A DNA stretch of 64,000 nt from positions 1 through 64,000 of the forward strand of contig CAJKOW010000004.1 of NCBI GenBank assembly GCA_905201685.1. Direction: 5' to 3'. Of this stretch, positions 52,519 to 60,760 are shown one piece after another. The DNA comes from an uncultured Bacteroides sp. Its GTDB lineage: Bacteria > Bacteroidota > Bacteroidia > Bacteroidales > Bacteroidaceae. The first letter of the stretch is position 1. Each line of letters starts with the position of its first letter. The position numbers were made by a program, and so were the translations under genes. The notes under the pieces are model-generated. The model saw only the letters and a program-made list of their open reading frames with translations, did no database searches and was not told where the DNA came from.

Positions 52519-54270
52519 ATGAAAGCTGCAATTCGGTTATTCCTGCTCATCTGTGTCCTGCTTTGTTTCTGCCATTGCGGGCATAAGCCCTATCCGCAGT
52601 CGTTGATGATGGCGGACAGCTTGGCAAGCGCATGTCCGGACAGTGCCGTCTCTTTGCTGAAAAGCATAGCTGGCACCATGCAGGATGAGCCGGAAGCCAC
52701 GCGGATGTATTATCGCCTGCTTTGTATCAAGGCAAACGACAAAGCATACATACTCCATACATCGGACAGCCTGATACTCCCCGTGCTACATTATTACATA
52801 GAGAAGAATGACAAACGGCACCTGCCCGAGGCTTATTACTATGCCGGTCGGGTCTATCGCGATTTGGGCGACGCGCCGCAGGCATTGGAGTATTTTGAAA
52901 AAGCATTGGAGGCTTTGCCCGAAGAGGGTAAATACCCATTGAAGGGTAAGATTTACAGCCAGATGGGTACACTGTTTGGCTATCAGAATATGTATGCCGA
53001 AGCCTTGGAAATGTACCGGAAAGGAAGAGAATGTGACCATATACTGAAAGACAGCGTAGGCCTGATTTTCACGTTAAGAGACATCGCTAATATGTACAGA
53101 GAATTGGGCAGGCAAGACAGCGCACTGGTCTATCTCAAAGAGGCAAATCACTTAAGCCTGCAACTGCATCGGACAGATTTGTTCAACATGATGCAAAGCC
53201 AGCTTGCTTCGCTATACAGGGATTTGCAAGAATATGATTCTGCCCGGATAGCATTACAGAATGCCTTAAGGGATATTGAACGACCCAACAGAAGCGGCAT
53301 CTATAGCATTGCGGCAGAGCTATATCATAAAATAGGAATGATTGACTCTGCTACATATTATTATAAAGCCCTATTGGGCTTTGGTACTATCTATGCCAAA
53401 GAAGCTGCCCACCGCAGTCTGGCAGAAATTGCAATGGCAGCAGGCAACAGCCGGCTTGCCATGCAGCATATTCAGGCATACCTCCGGTGCAACGATTCCG
53501 TCCAAAAAATCACCTATACGGAAAGCTTGCATCAGATGCATTCGCTATACAACTATCAACTGCGGGAAAAGGAGAACAACCGGCTGAAAGATGAAAATCA
53601 GAAGAAAGCAGATTATATCCTATATGGCTTAATGGTATTTATTGTGTCCATAGCCCTCTTCTTTGCCTATCATCAATACAACAAACGTAAGAACCAACAA
53701 CTGAAATACCAACTTCAAAGAGCCGAGCAGATAAAAGAAGAGAATTACAGAAAGAGCCGGCAATTCATAGAGGAAAACAAGATGCGGATTCAAAAGTTGG
53801 AGGAGGAATTGAATCATGTGAACGTTGCAAACGAGATTTTAAGAAGAGAGATACAAGATCAGAAAGAATTGCTCCACCAAGAGACACGGCGGGCAGAAAT
53901 AGAACAAGGCAAACGAGAGCAGGCACAGAAAGCACTGTCCGATTCCGATATATATCGGCTGCTCAAGAAAAGGCTGCTCGATCCTCAAGGGCGGATATTC
54001 GTTACAACCGAAGAGTGGCAGATTATGGAAGACACCCTTAAAGAAACCTGTCCGGGTTTCTTTGAGAAACTGAGTGAAATCTATACTTTCAATGAGTTTC
54101 AACTGCATGTCTGCATGCTTATCAAAGCCCATTTTTCCCCTTCCGAGATAGCCAAGCTGACAGAACGTCCCAAAGAAACCATTGCTTCCACGCGTAGAAG
54201 GCTATATGCCCGGATTTTCCAGGAGAAAGGGAAACCGGAAGATTGGGATAACTTTATTATCTCATTATAA
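52519..54270 (+). CDS. TPR-domain membrane regulator with C-terminal helix-turn-helix
   Basis: The protein of about 583 residues has a lipoprotein-like signal sequence (CFCHC, Cys20). A periplasmic block of about eight tetratricopeptide repeats (about 30-345; YYYAGRVYRDLGDAPQALEYF, GTLFGYQNMYAEALEMYRKG) is followed by one TM helix at about 365-390 (YILYGLMVFIVSIALFFAYHQ). A long coiled coil lies at about 395-475, and a cytoplasmic helix-turn-helix at about 535-570 (HFSPSEIAKLTERPKETIAS) resembles LuxR/sigma-4 DNA-binding ends. This one-piece layout suggests a membrane-anchored transcription regulator sensing a peptide or protein. No kinase domain is present. ATG 52519 was chosen; ATG 52477 and further upstream codons would bury the signal sequence. 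Confidence 0.8.
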   Translation: MKAAIRLFLLICVLLCFCHCGHKPYPQSLMMADSLASACPDSAVSLLKSIAGTMQDEPEATRMYYRLLCIKANDKAYILHTSDSLILPVLHYYIEKNDKRHLPEAYYYAGRVYRDLGDAPQALEYFEKALEALPEEGKYPLKGKIYSQMGTLFGYQNMYAEALEMYRKGRECDHILKDSVGLIFTLRDIANMYRELGRQDSALVYLKEANHLSLQLHRTDLFNMMQSQLASLYRDLQEYDSARIALQNALRDIERPNRSGIYSIAAELYHKIGMIDSATYYYKALLGFGTIYAKEAAHRSLAEIAMAAGNSRLAMQHIQAYLRCNDSVQKITYTESLHQMHSLYNYQLREKENNRLKDENQKKADYILYGLMVFIVSIALFFAYHQYNKRKNQQLKYQLQRAEQIKEENYRKSRQFIEENKMRIQKLEEELNHVNVANEILRREIQDQKELLHQETRRAEIEQGKREQAQKALSDSDIYRLLKKRLLDPQGRIFVTTEEWQIMEDTLKETCPGFFEKLSEIYTFNEFQLHVCMLIKAHFSPSEIAKLTERPKETIASTRRRLYARIFQEKGKPEDWDNFIISL

Positions 54271-54286
54271 GGCATATACGCTAAAG

Positions 54287-54338
54287 TGCACACAGTGTGC
54301 AGCGCGCAATAAACCGCCTGCACACTACTATGCACACT
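54287..54338. promoter_or_regulatory. Clustered TGCACAC sites including a 15-bp palindrome
   Basis: TGCACACAGTGTGCA (54287-54301) is a perfect palindrome, and TGCACACT recurs at 54319 and 54331 (12 bp apart). The cluster lies just after the TPR regulator and upstream of the barrel gene, so it may be that regulator's operator. There is no T-run to make it a terminator. Confidence 0.45.
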
Positions 54339-54418
54339 CATTTGGGGGTTAAAAACTATCTGAATACAAGAAAAGTCTTTTCCTTTGCGATATCAAAAAA
54401 ACAAACCCTAAAGGAGCA

Positions 54419-54517
54419 ATGAAAATAACTATAGATGAATATATTAGTTATCGTTTTAATAATACGTATGTTTGTAAACAGAATTATGGGGATAGATTTC
54501 CAATAGAGTTTATTTGA
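54419..54517 (+). CDS. Possible 32-residue peptide gene
   Basis: The ATG at 54419 opens 32 codons (MKITIDEYISYRF at the start, YGDRFPIEFI at the end, one Cys at position 19), stopping 16 bp before the barrel gene. AAAGGAG precedes it but only 2 nt separate GGAG from ATG, which is too close for normal use. An overlapping frame from ATG 54435 would give a 23-residue hydrophobic peptide. The 263-bp gap has no longer ORF. Position between a regulator and an export-type module makes a peptide precursor conceivable, but no leader motif such as double glycine is seen. Confidence 0.25.
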   Translation: MKITIDEYISYRFNNTYVCKQNYGDRFPIEFI

Positions 54518-54533
54518 CTTTAAACAAATATTT

Positions 54534-56822
54534 ATGGATTCGATTAGATACAAATTACTGATTGCCGTACTATTTATAAGCTTTTCTCCAGTGTTTGGGC
54601 AATTTTCATACTCCCTTTCAGGTGTCGTAGAAGCTCCAACAGGACAAAATATTAAGGATGCAGTCGTTACATTGCAAGTAAAAGATACACTGATTGGTTA
54701 CACCTTAAGCGACCATTCCGGTAAATACCAATTCAGTAAACTCCCTGCAAACGATTATGAGTTAACAATAAGTCATCCCGACTTTATTACGTTGGAAACT
54801 TCCATTCAACTGACTGACAATATAAAACTGACACACGTATTGTCACCCATCAGCGAAATAGCTTTGGATAGTGTATTGGTAGTAGCCGATCGCAGTAACA
54901 TTGTAAAAAATGATGCAACAGGACAAACATTCTATCTTTCAGGGAAATCCAGAAAAGAAAAAAGCATATATGATGCCCTATCTGAAATCCCCAGTCTTAA
55001 AATAAATCCACTTAAACGCGAGATAAAAACAATCAATAACGAGAGTGTGACTATTTTAATTAATGGAATGGAAAGACCTGTTTCACTTGAAACGATAGAT
55101 CCTTCACAAATAGAGGCGGTAGAAGTAATAAATAATCCTTCTGCTAAATATCTGATGAATGGTTTACAGCGTGTCATCAACTTAAAAATGAAAGCCCGTG
55201 TCCAAAACTATCAGATTGTGAATTTATATACAGCCATCAATCCGGAATTGATTGTAAATACGGGTAGCGGTGGATTTGAAATGGGGAACTCTAAGTACTC
55301 ATTTTTTATTAATGCTATGGGAATGATTCATCATAATGAGAAAGGGAAAGAATCTGGCTATCAAAATTTAGGCGTTAGCAGTAAGATTTATGACAACTCT
55401 ACCCAATTTAATTACGGATATTACGACTTCACGGTAGGAGGTGATTTTCTTCCTAACAAAAAAGACTATTTATCTTATAGTGCCTACGTCAACCGTAACA
55501 CAGAGGCTATGGACTACGAAGGAATAGGTAATATTTCTGACCAGCTAACTGACATCGGATACACCAGTATCAGGAAATACGACAACCAAACATGGGGCAT
55601 GGGAGGAAAACTATTCTACAGGCGTACTATTAATAGTGTTTCCCAACTGGAAAGTAGTGCAAGTTACAACCTGAATTTCTTGGACAACGAGGATTGTACG
55701 TCCGAAAAGGGAATAGACTATAATTATAATTGTGATGTGTACAATGATGCACAACAGCATTTGTTTAATTACTCATTAGAATATCAAAGAACACTGAACA
55801 ATAAATCTGCACTTACTATCGGTACAAACACAGCTTATACCACCGGATATGTCGAGGATATCCGTAAAGAGAATAACCGATTCGATCACAGCCAATGGCA
55901 GGAATATCTTTATGGAATGTACAGATATAATCACAAGTGGCTTTCTTATATGGCCTCCGCTGGTTTGGATGTCATTGTAAATAGAAATGCCGGTATCAAG
56001 AACAATTATTATAGGCTGAAATTCAGCGGAAGTTGCAACTTTCAATTAAACAATCGTCATTCCATACTTCTTTATACAAATGGATATTCCATCGCTCCCA
56101 GCATTTCGTATCTCAATCCGTTTAACACGTCTTCTGACAGTATGCAAGTAATAAAGGGAAATCCATATCTGGAGCCTGCTTACGTGAAACAGATAGGGAT
56201 ACAGTATCAGGGGACTGTAGGTAATTGGTACATCCAACCCATTCTGACATATATTACCTATAACGATATATATGACCGAGTTGGCTATAAAGTGGATGAC
56301 TTATACGTATATACATACGAGAATAAAGACAAAAAGAAGCAGTTATATTCCAATATGAGCATTAGGTATTCTATTAATAATGCCGGATATATCGGACTGA
56401 ACGGAGGCTATCAACGTGTTTTTTACGAAGATTGTGCCAAAGGTTGGTTTAACGCTAACATTAATTGGAGAATTTATTATAAGAAATTTGTGTGGAGTGG
56501 ATATATTTATGCTCAGCCTTACACGTATGAACAGTACTCCAAGCGGAAAGCATATATAGATAGTAGTACTTCGGTGAATTGGAACATAAACTCTAATTGG
56601 AATGTCGGAGCTACTTTACGATATATTTTGGCTGCTTGCAGAAATGAATATTGGATTGATGATCCCAAGCAAGATTACAGTTACTATGTCAATCGGGAGT
56701 TCCCTAAAAGGCACAATATGATTAGCATTACAGTACAATATTCTTGGAAAAAGAGAGAAAAGAAAAGATATAATAATCAACTTCAATTAGATAAGTCAAA
56801 TATTCAGCTGTTGAGAGAATAA
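54534..56822 (+). CDS. Outer-membrane beta-barrel protein of TonB-receptor type
   Basis: The 762-residue protein has a signal peptide (ending VFGQ). A carboxypeptidase-regulatory-like domain at about 25-110 (SLSGVVEAPTGQNIKDAVVTLQV; GKYQFSKLPANDYELTIS) is followed by a plug-like region (SIYDALSEIPSLKINPLKREI, IEAVEVINNPSAKY, about 140-220). A large barrel rich in aromatic beta strands completes it. It belongs to the Bacteroidetes 'outer membrane beta-barrel family' rather than SusC, and no SusD partner is present. Such proteins are frequently encoded beside C39-peptidase ABC exporters, and here the stop overlaps the next start (TAATG). Codon use is more AT-rich than in the PUL enzymes. Confidence 0.8.
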   Translation: MDSIRYKLLIAVLFISFSPVFGQFSYSLSGVVEAPTGQNIKDAVVTLQVKDTLIGYTLSDHSGKYQFSKLPANDYELTISHPDFITLETSIQLTDNIKLTHVLSPISEIALDSVLVVADRSNIVKNDATGQTFYLSGKSRKEKSIYDALSEIPSLKINPLKREIKTINNESVTILINGMERPVSLETIDPSQIEAVEVINNPSAKYLMNGLQRVINLKMKARVQNYQIVNLYTAINPELIVNTGSGGFEMGNSKYSFFINAMGMIHHNEKGKESGYQNLGVSSKIYDNSTQFNYGYYDFTVGGDFLPNKKDYLSYSAYVNRNTEAMDYEGIGNISDQLTDIGYTSIRKYDNQTWGMGGKLFYRRTINSVSQLESSASYNLNFLDNEDCTSEKGIDYNYNCDVYNDAQQHLFNYSLEYQRTLNNKSALTIGTNTAYTTGYVEDIRKENNRFDHSQWQEYLYGMYRYNHKWLSYMASAGLDVIVNRNAGIKNNYYRLKFSGSCNFQLNNRHSILLYTNGYSIAPSISYLNPFNTSSDSMQVIKGNPYLEPAYVKQIGIQYQGTVGNWYIQPILTYITYNDIYDRVGYKVDDLYVYTYENKDKKKQLYSNMSIRYSINNAGYIGLNGGYQRVFYEDCAKGWFNANINWRIYYKKFVWSGYIYAQPYTYEQYSKRKAYIDSSTSVNWNINSNWNVGATLRYILAACRNEYWIDDPKQDYSYYVNREFPKRHNMISITVQYSWKKREKKRYNNQLQLDKSNIQLLRE

Positions 56823-57187
56823 TGAAACGATTCCCCTTATACAAACAACATGATTCAATGCAATGTGGAATAGCTTGTTTGCAAATGGTTTGTCGATATT
56901 TCGGTATTAGTTATTCTATACAAAAACTCTCGCATCTTTGTTTTGCAACCACTGAAGGAGTATCGTTGCTGCCGTTATTGTCTTCCATATTCGTCGGCTT
57001 TTCCCTACATTCCCCTCGCGTTTTTCCTGAAAACCCCTCGGCTTTTCAAGGAAAACTCCACGGCTTTTTGGGGAAAACTCCACGTCTTTTTCTTGAAAAT
57101 GCCTCGACTTTTGGCTGGAAATGCCTCGGGATTATTCTGAACCGGTACTCAAGGACAATTCTTGCATCGAGGCTTTACTGTGACTGA
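56822..57187 (+). pseudogene. Truncated C39-peptidase ABC exporter (N-terminal fragment)
   Basis: The first about 49 residues are the start of a peptidase C39 domain as found on bacteriocin/peptide exporters: FPLYKQHDSMQCGIACLQMV with the oxyanion Gln9 and catalytic Cys15, then RYFGISYSIQKLSHLCFAT. After EGVSLL the similarity ends. The remaining frame is translated mostly from a 22-bp tandem repeat, and the catalytic His/Asp, the membrane domain and the ATPase are all missing. An intact exporter would need about 730 residues; only 121 remain. It is translationally coupled to the barrel gene by a TAATG overlap. It is read as a decayed exporter gene cut off near 56970. Confidence 0.8.
57014..57145. 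repeat. Tandem array: six 22-bp units with TTTTC/GAAAA cores
   Basis: Head-to-tail 22-bp units start at 57014, 57036, 57058, 57080, 57102 and 57124; the last is degraded. Most begin CCTCG or CCACG and carry an inverted pair TTTTC-nn(n)-GAAAA. Since 22 is not a multiple of 3, the overlapping reading frame rotates through three frames. The array occupies the 3' part of the broken exporter ORF. Confidence 0.85.
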
Positions 57188-57251
57188 AGAAACTGGAAGA
57201 GGGGAAACCTATGTTCTGAAAGATGCCTTTCTGAGGCTTCTGGAGGGGGTG

Positions 57252-57339
57252 GTGAGCCACGCAAGTGTGGCTCGCGAACAACACAAGTACGGCTCGCGAG
57301 CCATGCAAGTGTCGCTCACGAGCCGTACAAGTGTTTTAG
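57252..57339. repeat. Tandem array: four 22-bp units with GGCTC/GAGCC palindromes
   Basis: Units start at 57252, 57274, 57296 and 57318. Each has a CAAGTG/CAAGTA core flanked by GAGCC and GGCTC arms. The junction GGCTCGCGAGCC (from 57291) is a perfect 12-bp palindrome. It ends 18 bp from the uxuA stop codon and might work as the 3' end of uxuA mRNA. The sequence differs from the array at 57014 but the period is the same. Confidence 0.85.
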
Positions 57340-57357
57340 ATAAGGGGTGTTTGTACC

Positions 57358-58533
57358 TTATTTCCGGCTGAGTTCGTCGCGGACTACAGCCATCATTCCT
57401 TCGACCTGGGCCAGGGCCAGCATGCGTCCGTGGAAGGAGTATCCCGGATTGTAGCCTTTGGTTTCGTCGCCCAGCATGGTGCGTCCGTGGTCCACGCGCA
57501 TGGGCAGTGCGGGGTTCTCCTGCTCGAAGATGCGGATCAGGTCGATCAGATGTCCGCGTCCTTCGAGGTGCGAGCTTTCGATGAAGTTGCCGCCCGGCAT
57601 GGCTTTGGTGCTGCGCAGGTGGACAAAGTGGGTACGTTTGGCAAACTTGCGGGCCAGTTCGCGGGTGTCGTTCTGCTCGCCTGCACTGAGCGAGCCGGCG
57701 CAGAAGGTCAGTCCGTTGTGCGGATTGTCCACAGCTTGCAGGAACCATTCGATGTCGGCCTCGTCCGTCACGATGCGTGGCAGACCCAGCACCTGGAAGG
57801 GAGGATCGTCGGGGTGAACGCACATGTTGACACCGTATTCGTCGCACACCGGCATAACGGCTGCCAGGAAGTAGCGCATGTTCTCGCGCAGGGCATTGCG
57901 GTCGATGCCTTTGTACAAGGCCAGCAGGTTGCGGAAGATGTTGACGGGATTCTTGTCGCCTTCCTTGATGTTGCCGTTGACGAAGCCCTGTGTCTTGACG
58001 ATGATGGTATCAATCAGTTCGTCCTTCTCGGCTTCGGTAATGGTTTTGTCTAATTCGGCCACCTTCTGCAACTCTTCGGCGGTGTAGTCGGCCTCGGCTC
58101 CTTCGCGTTGCAGAATCTTGACGTCGAAGTAGGCAAAGCGGATGCGGTCGAAGTAAAGGGAAGAAGTTCCGTCGGCCCAGGGGTGTTGCAGGTCGGTGCG
58201 TATCCAGTCGATGACCGGCATGAAGTTGTAGCACACGGTCTTGATGCCGGCCTTGCCCAGATTGGCCAAGCTGACTTTGTAGTTTTCGATGAGTTGTTCC
58301 CGTTCGGGGCCGGCGTATTTGATGGCCTCGCACACGGGCAGGCTTTCTACCACCGACCAGCGCAGGCCGTGCGCTTCGATGTAACTTTTCAGGTCGTTGA
58401 TGGCCTCTAAGGTCCAGATTTCACCGTTGGGCACATCGTGCAGAGCGGTGACAATACCTTCTACGCCGATCTGGCGCAGCATATCGAGCGTGATTTTGTC
58501 TTTCTTACCAAACCATCTCCAGGTCTTTTCCAT
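57358..58533 (-). CDS. uxuA: D-mannonate dehydratase (EC 4.2.1.8)
   Basis: The 391-residue cytosolic enzyme (no signal peptide) begins MEKTWRWFGKKDKITLDMLRQ, the UxuA signature start. Other conserved parts are GVEGIVTALHDVPNGEIWT, CYNFMPVIDWIRTDL, CVHPDDPPFQVLGLPRIV (about 235-255) with metal-binding residues, and HVDHGRTM-like MRVDHGRTMLGDETKGYNPG. It converts D-mannonate to 2-keto-3-deoxygluconate. That lets glucuronic acid freed by GH67 and GH115 enter the Entner-Doudoroff route after isomerisation and reduction. It is the last visible gene of the minus-strand cluster but has its own -7 box. GC content is visibly higher than in the plus-strand PUL genes. Confidence 0.95.
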   Translation of the reverse strand: MEKTWRWFGKKDKITLDMLRQIGVEGIVTALHDVPNGEIWTLEAINDLKSYIEAHGLRWSVVESLPVCEAIKYAGPEREQLIENYKVSLANLGKAGIKTVCYNFMPVIDWIRTDLQHPWADGTSSLYFDRIRFAYFDVKILQREGAEADYTAEELQKVAELDKTITEAEKDELIDTIIVKTQGFVNGNIKEGDKNPVNIFRNLLALYKGIDRNALRENMRYFLAAVMPVCDEYGVNMCVHPDDPPFQVLGLPRIVTDEADIEWFLQAVDNPHNGLTFCAGSLSAGEQNDTRELARKFAKRTHFVHLRSTKAMPGGNFIESSHLEGRGHLIDLIRIFEQENPALPMRVDHGRTMLGDETKGYNPGYSFHGRMLALAQVEGMMAVVRDELSRK

Positions 58534-58566
58534 ACGATATACTATTGTTTTATGGGTTTAACGTTG

Positions 58567-58574
58567 CAAATATA
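58567..58574 (-). promoter_or_regulatory. Promoter -7 box of uxuA
   Basis: On the minus strand TATATTTG fits TAnnTTTG, 33 bp before the uxuA start codon. This suggests uxuA can be transcribed apart from GH67. Confidence 0.55.
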
Positions 58575-58615
58575 GTCACTGTTTTCTAAAGTCACTCGTC
58601 TGAAGTCGGCTAACT

Positions 58616-60649
58616 TTATCGGTTGCGGTTCAGCAGTTCGCCCGAAGGACATTCGTAGTTGCTGATGCCGAGCTGTACCTTCTTCAGGTCGTCCAGTTCG
58701 TGTATGGGGCGTTCGATGTCGTAGGGTATGGGCATCTGCGAGAATTGCTGGAAGTAGAGCAGACAGGCATCTTTCCACCAGACGGCATCGCGTGCCTGGA
58801 TTTTCAGGCGCGACTGTACATCCTTGAAGCAGTCTGCATCGACAAACGCTTCGGCTTTGTCCCATGTCTTCTGGAACTCTTTGACCTGCTGCACGCCGGT
58901 GTCGTAGTGGCGGCACAATTCGTCCCAAAGGGTACGGCCGCTCTTCATCGTGTGCCCCCAGGGTACGTGGTGGAACCACAGCAGGTATTCTTCGGGACAA
59001 GTGGCGAGGTCGTTGTAGAGGCGGGCCAGCGAGTCGGGATATTGTGCTACGGCATTGCTGCCTGTCGAGCTGCGGTCGAAGCCGATGCCTTGTGCGTCGG
59101 CCTTGTGATAATAGCTCGGCAGCCAGTCGGCGCGCGCACCGGGCACCTGGCACCAAGGCTCGGGACCATAGTGATGTCCCCAGGCAAAGAGGTGATGCAG
59201 GCCAAGCGGCATCATATAGTCAACGACGGCTTCGCGGCTTTCGAGCATCATCTTCTTCAGTTCGGCATGAATCGGGCTGATGTCCGTTACTCCTTCCTTA
59301 TAAATAGTTTGCTTCAGCCATTCGTCTGCAATCTCGTCGGAACCGAGTTGCGGATTCCATGCCAGACGGCCGAAGGCGTACCAGTTGGCTTGCGCAAAGG
59401 GATGTCCGCACCAGTTGGCGTCCGTACCGATGTTGCTGACTCCGGCAATGGCTTTCAGCGAAGTGGCTGGTACAAAGCGGAAGAACTCTTCCCACATGGG
59501 AGCCAGATAGGCAATGTGGTTGGAGTGTCCCAGATACTCCTGCGTAATCTGGAATTCGGCCATCAGGGGCGTATGCTCCATACTGCCGAACAGCGGGCTG
59601 TAGGGTTCGCGTGGCTGGAAATCGACCGGGCCGTTTTTGACCTGCACGATGACGTTCGGGCGGAACTGTCCGTCCAATGGCTGGAATTCGAGATAAGCCT
59701 GCTTGGCACGGTCGGCATCCGAAGGACTGTAAACGAAAGCGCGCCACATGACGATGCCTTTATAAGGTTTCAGGGCATCGGCCAGCATGTTGGCACCTTC
59801 GGCATGCGTGCGTCCGAAGTCGCAAGGGCCGGGCTGCCCTTCGGAGTTGGCTTTCACTAAGAATCCGCCGAAGTCAGGGATCAGTTTGTAGATTTCTTTG
59901 GCTTTGTTTTTCCACCAGCGGATGACTTCTTTGTCTAAAGGATCGGCGGTGGGCAGGCTGTCGAGTACCATGGGCGAGGCAAAGTTGACGGACAGATATA
60001 CCCGTATGCCATACGGGCGGAAGACGTCGGCCAGGGCTTTTACCTTTTGCAGGTATTCAGCAGACAATATTTGTGGAGATGCGTTTACGTTGTTGAGCAC
60101 TGTGCCGTTGATGCCGATGGAGGCATTGGCGCGTGCATAGGCTTCATAGCGGTCGGAAAGTGTGTTGGGCAGTTCGTCCCAGTTCCAAAGGGATTTGCCG
60201 GCATATCCGCGTTCGATGGTGCGGTCCAGATTGTCCCAATGGTTGAGGATGCGGAGCTGATAGACAGGGTTTTCGATGATTTCGTTGTCTGTTTTCAGGT
60301 CGTTGCTCTGAAGGGCCTGCAATCGGAGCAGATGATAGGCTCCGTACAGTAGGCCGGTTTCGCCGGGCGAAGTAATGGTCAGTCCGTCCGAAGTGTGCCG
60401 GATGCGGAATCCGTCCTTGTCCAACTGCTTGTCTTTTTTCAGCTCAAGGGTTACAGGGGCTCCTTGCCATGCCTGTTGCAGTTCCCGGATAGCAAGGTCG
60501 ATGGTAGCCGATTGCTTGCCGGCCGTCACCTGTGCATGGGCATTCCGGGGCTGCCGGAGCCACAGACGGCTTCCGTCTTCAGCCATTAGGCTGTTGGCAG
60601 AGCAGATGAACAGTGTCAGACAGATGAGAAGATAGATTTTTTGTTTCAT
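58616..60649 (-). CDS. Alpha-glucuronidase GH67
   Basis: The 677-residue enzyme (signal peptide MKQKIYLLICLTLFICSANSLMA) removes (4-O-methyl-)glucuronate from the non-reducing end of xylo-oligosaccharides. The catalytic acid is Glu270 in KANSEGQPGP. Asp343 in VDFQPREP and Glu371 in ITQEYLG follow at spacings of 73 and 28 residues, the same as the catalytic trio of Cellvibrio GlcA67A. Other hallmarks are GLLYGAYHLLRLQ, ILNHWDNLDRTIERGYAG and HYGPEPWC. It works after GH10 cutting, whereas GH115 acts on intact chains, so the locus covers both positions. It lies between uxuA and GH43, a grouping conserved in gut Bacteroidetes. Confidence 0.96.
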   Translation of the reverse strand: MKQKIYLLICLTLFICSANSLMAEDGSRLWLRQPRNAHAQVTAGKQSATIDLAIRELQQAWQGAPVTLELKKDKQLDKDGFRIRHTSDGLTITSPGETGLLYGAYHLLRLQALQSNDLKTDNEIIENPVYQLRILNHWDNLDRTIERGYAGKSLWNWDELPNTLSDRYEAYARANASIGINGTVLNNVNASPQILSAEYLQKVKALADVFRPYGIRVYLSVNFASPMVLDSLPTADPLDKEVIRWWKNKAKEIYKLIPDFGGFLVKANSEGQPGPCDFGRTHAEGANMLADALKPYKGIVMWRAFVYSPSDADRAKQAYLEFQPLDGQFRPNVIVQVKNGPVDFQPREPYSPLFGSMEHTPLMAEFQITQEYLGHSNHIAYLAPMWEEFFRFVPATSLKAIAGVSNIGTDANWCGHPFAQANWYAFGRLAWNPQLGSDEIADEWLKQTIYKEGVTDISPIHAELKKMMLESREAVVDYMMPLGLHHLFAWGHHYGPEPWCQVPGARADWLPSYYHKADAQGIGFDRSSTGSNAVAQYPDSLARLYNDLATCPEEYLLWFHHVPWGHTMKSGRTLWDELCRHYDTGVQQVKEFQKTWDKAEAFVDADCFKDVQSRLKIQARDAVWWKDACLLYFQQFSQMPIPYDIERPIHELDDLKKVQLGISNYECPSGELLNRNR

Positions 60650-60683
60650 GGTCTCGTAAGGTGATTTAGATTATTAAACAGAG

Positions 60684-60738
60684 AGTGCATAGCCTCTCGC
60701 GGTCATGGTTTCCGGATGACCGGTTGAAGTTATGCACT
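60684..60738 (-). other. Nested hairpins between GH43 and GH67
   Basis: The outer pair is AGTGCATA (60684-60691) with TATGCACT (60731-60738); the inner pair is CGGTCAT (60700-60706) with ATGACCG (60716-60722). Both are perfect. They fill half of the 111-bp spacer in the middle of a co-directional cluster, without a T-run, suggesting an mRNA processing or stability element. Confidence 0.5.
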
Positions 60739-60760
60739 TCTTACTACATAGGACTATGTT

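Noticed and set aside
50851..57339. Tandem repeats considered as CRISPR arrays
   Set aside because: Units are directly adjacent with no unique spacers, repeats drift in sequence, and no cas genes are present.
58700..59860. 386-codon plus-strand open frame
   Set aside because: Lies opposite GH67, whose catalytic trio and full length are intact; a GC-rich antisense shadow with no domain or signal pattern.
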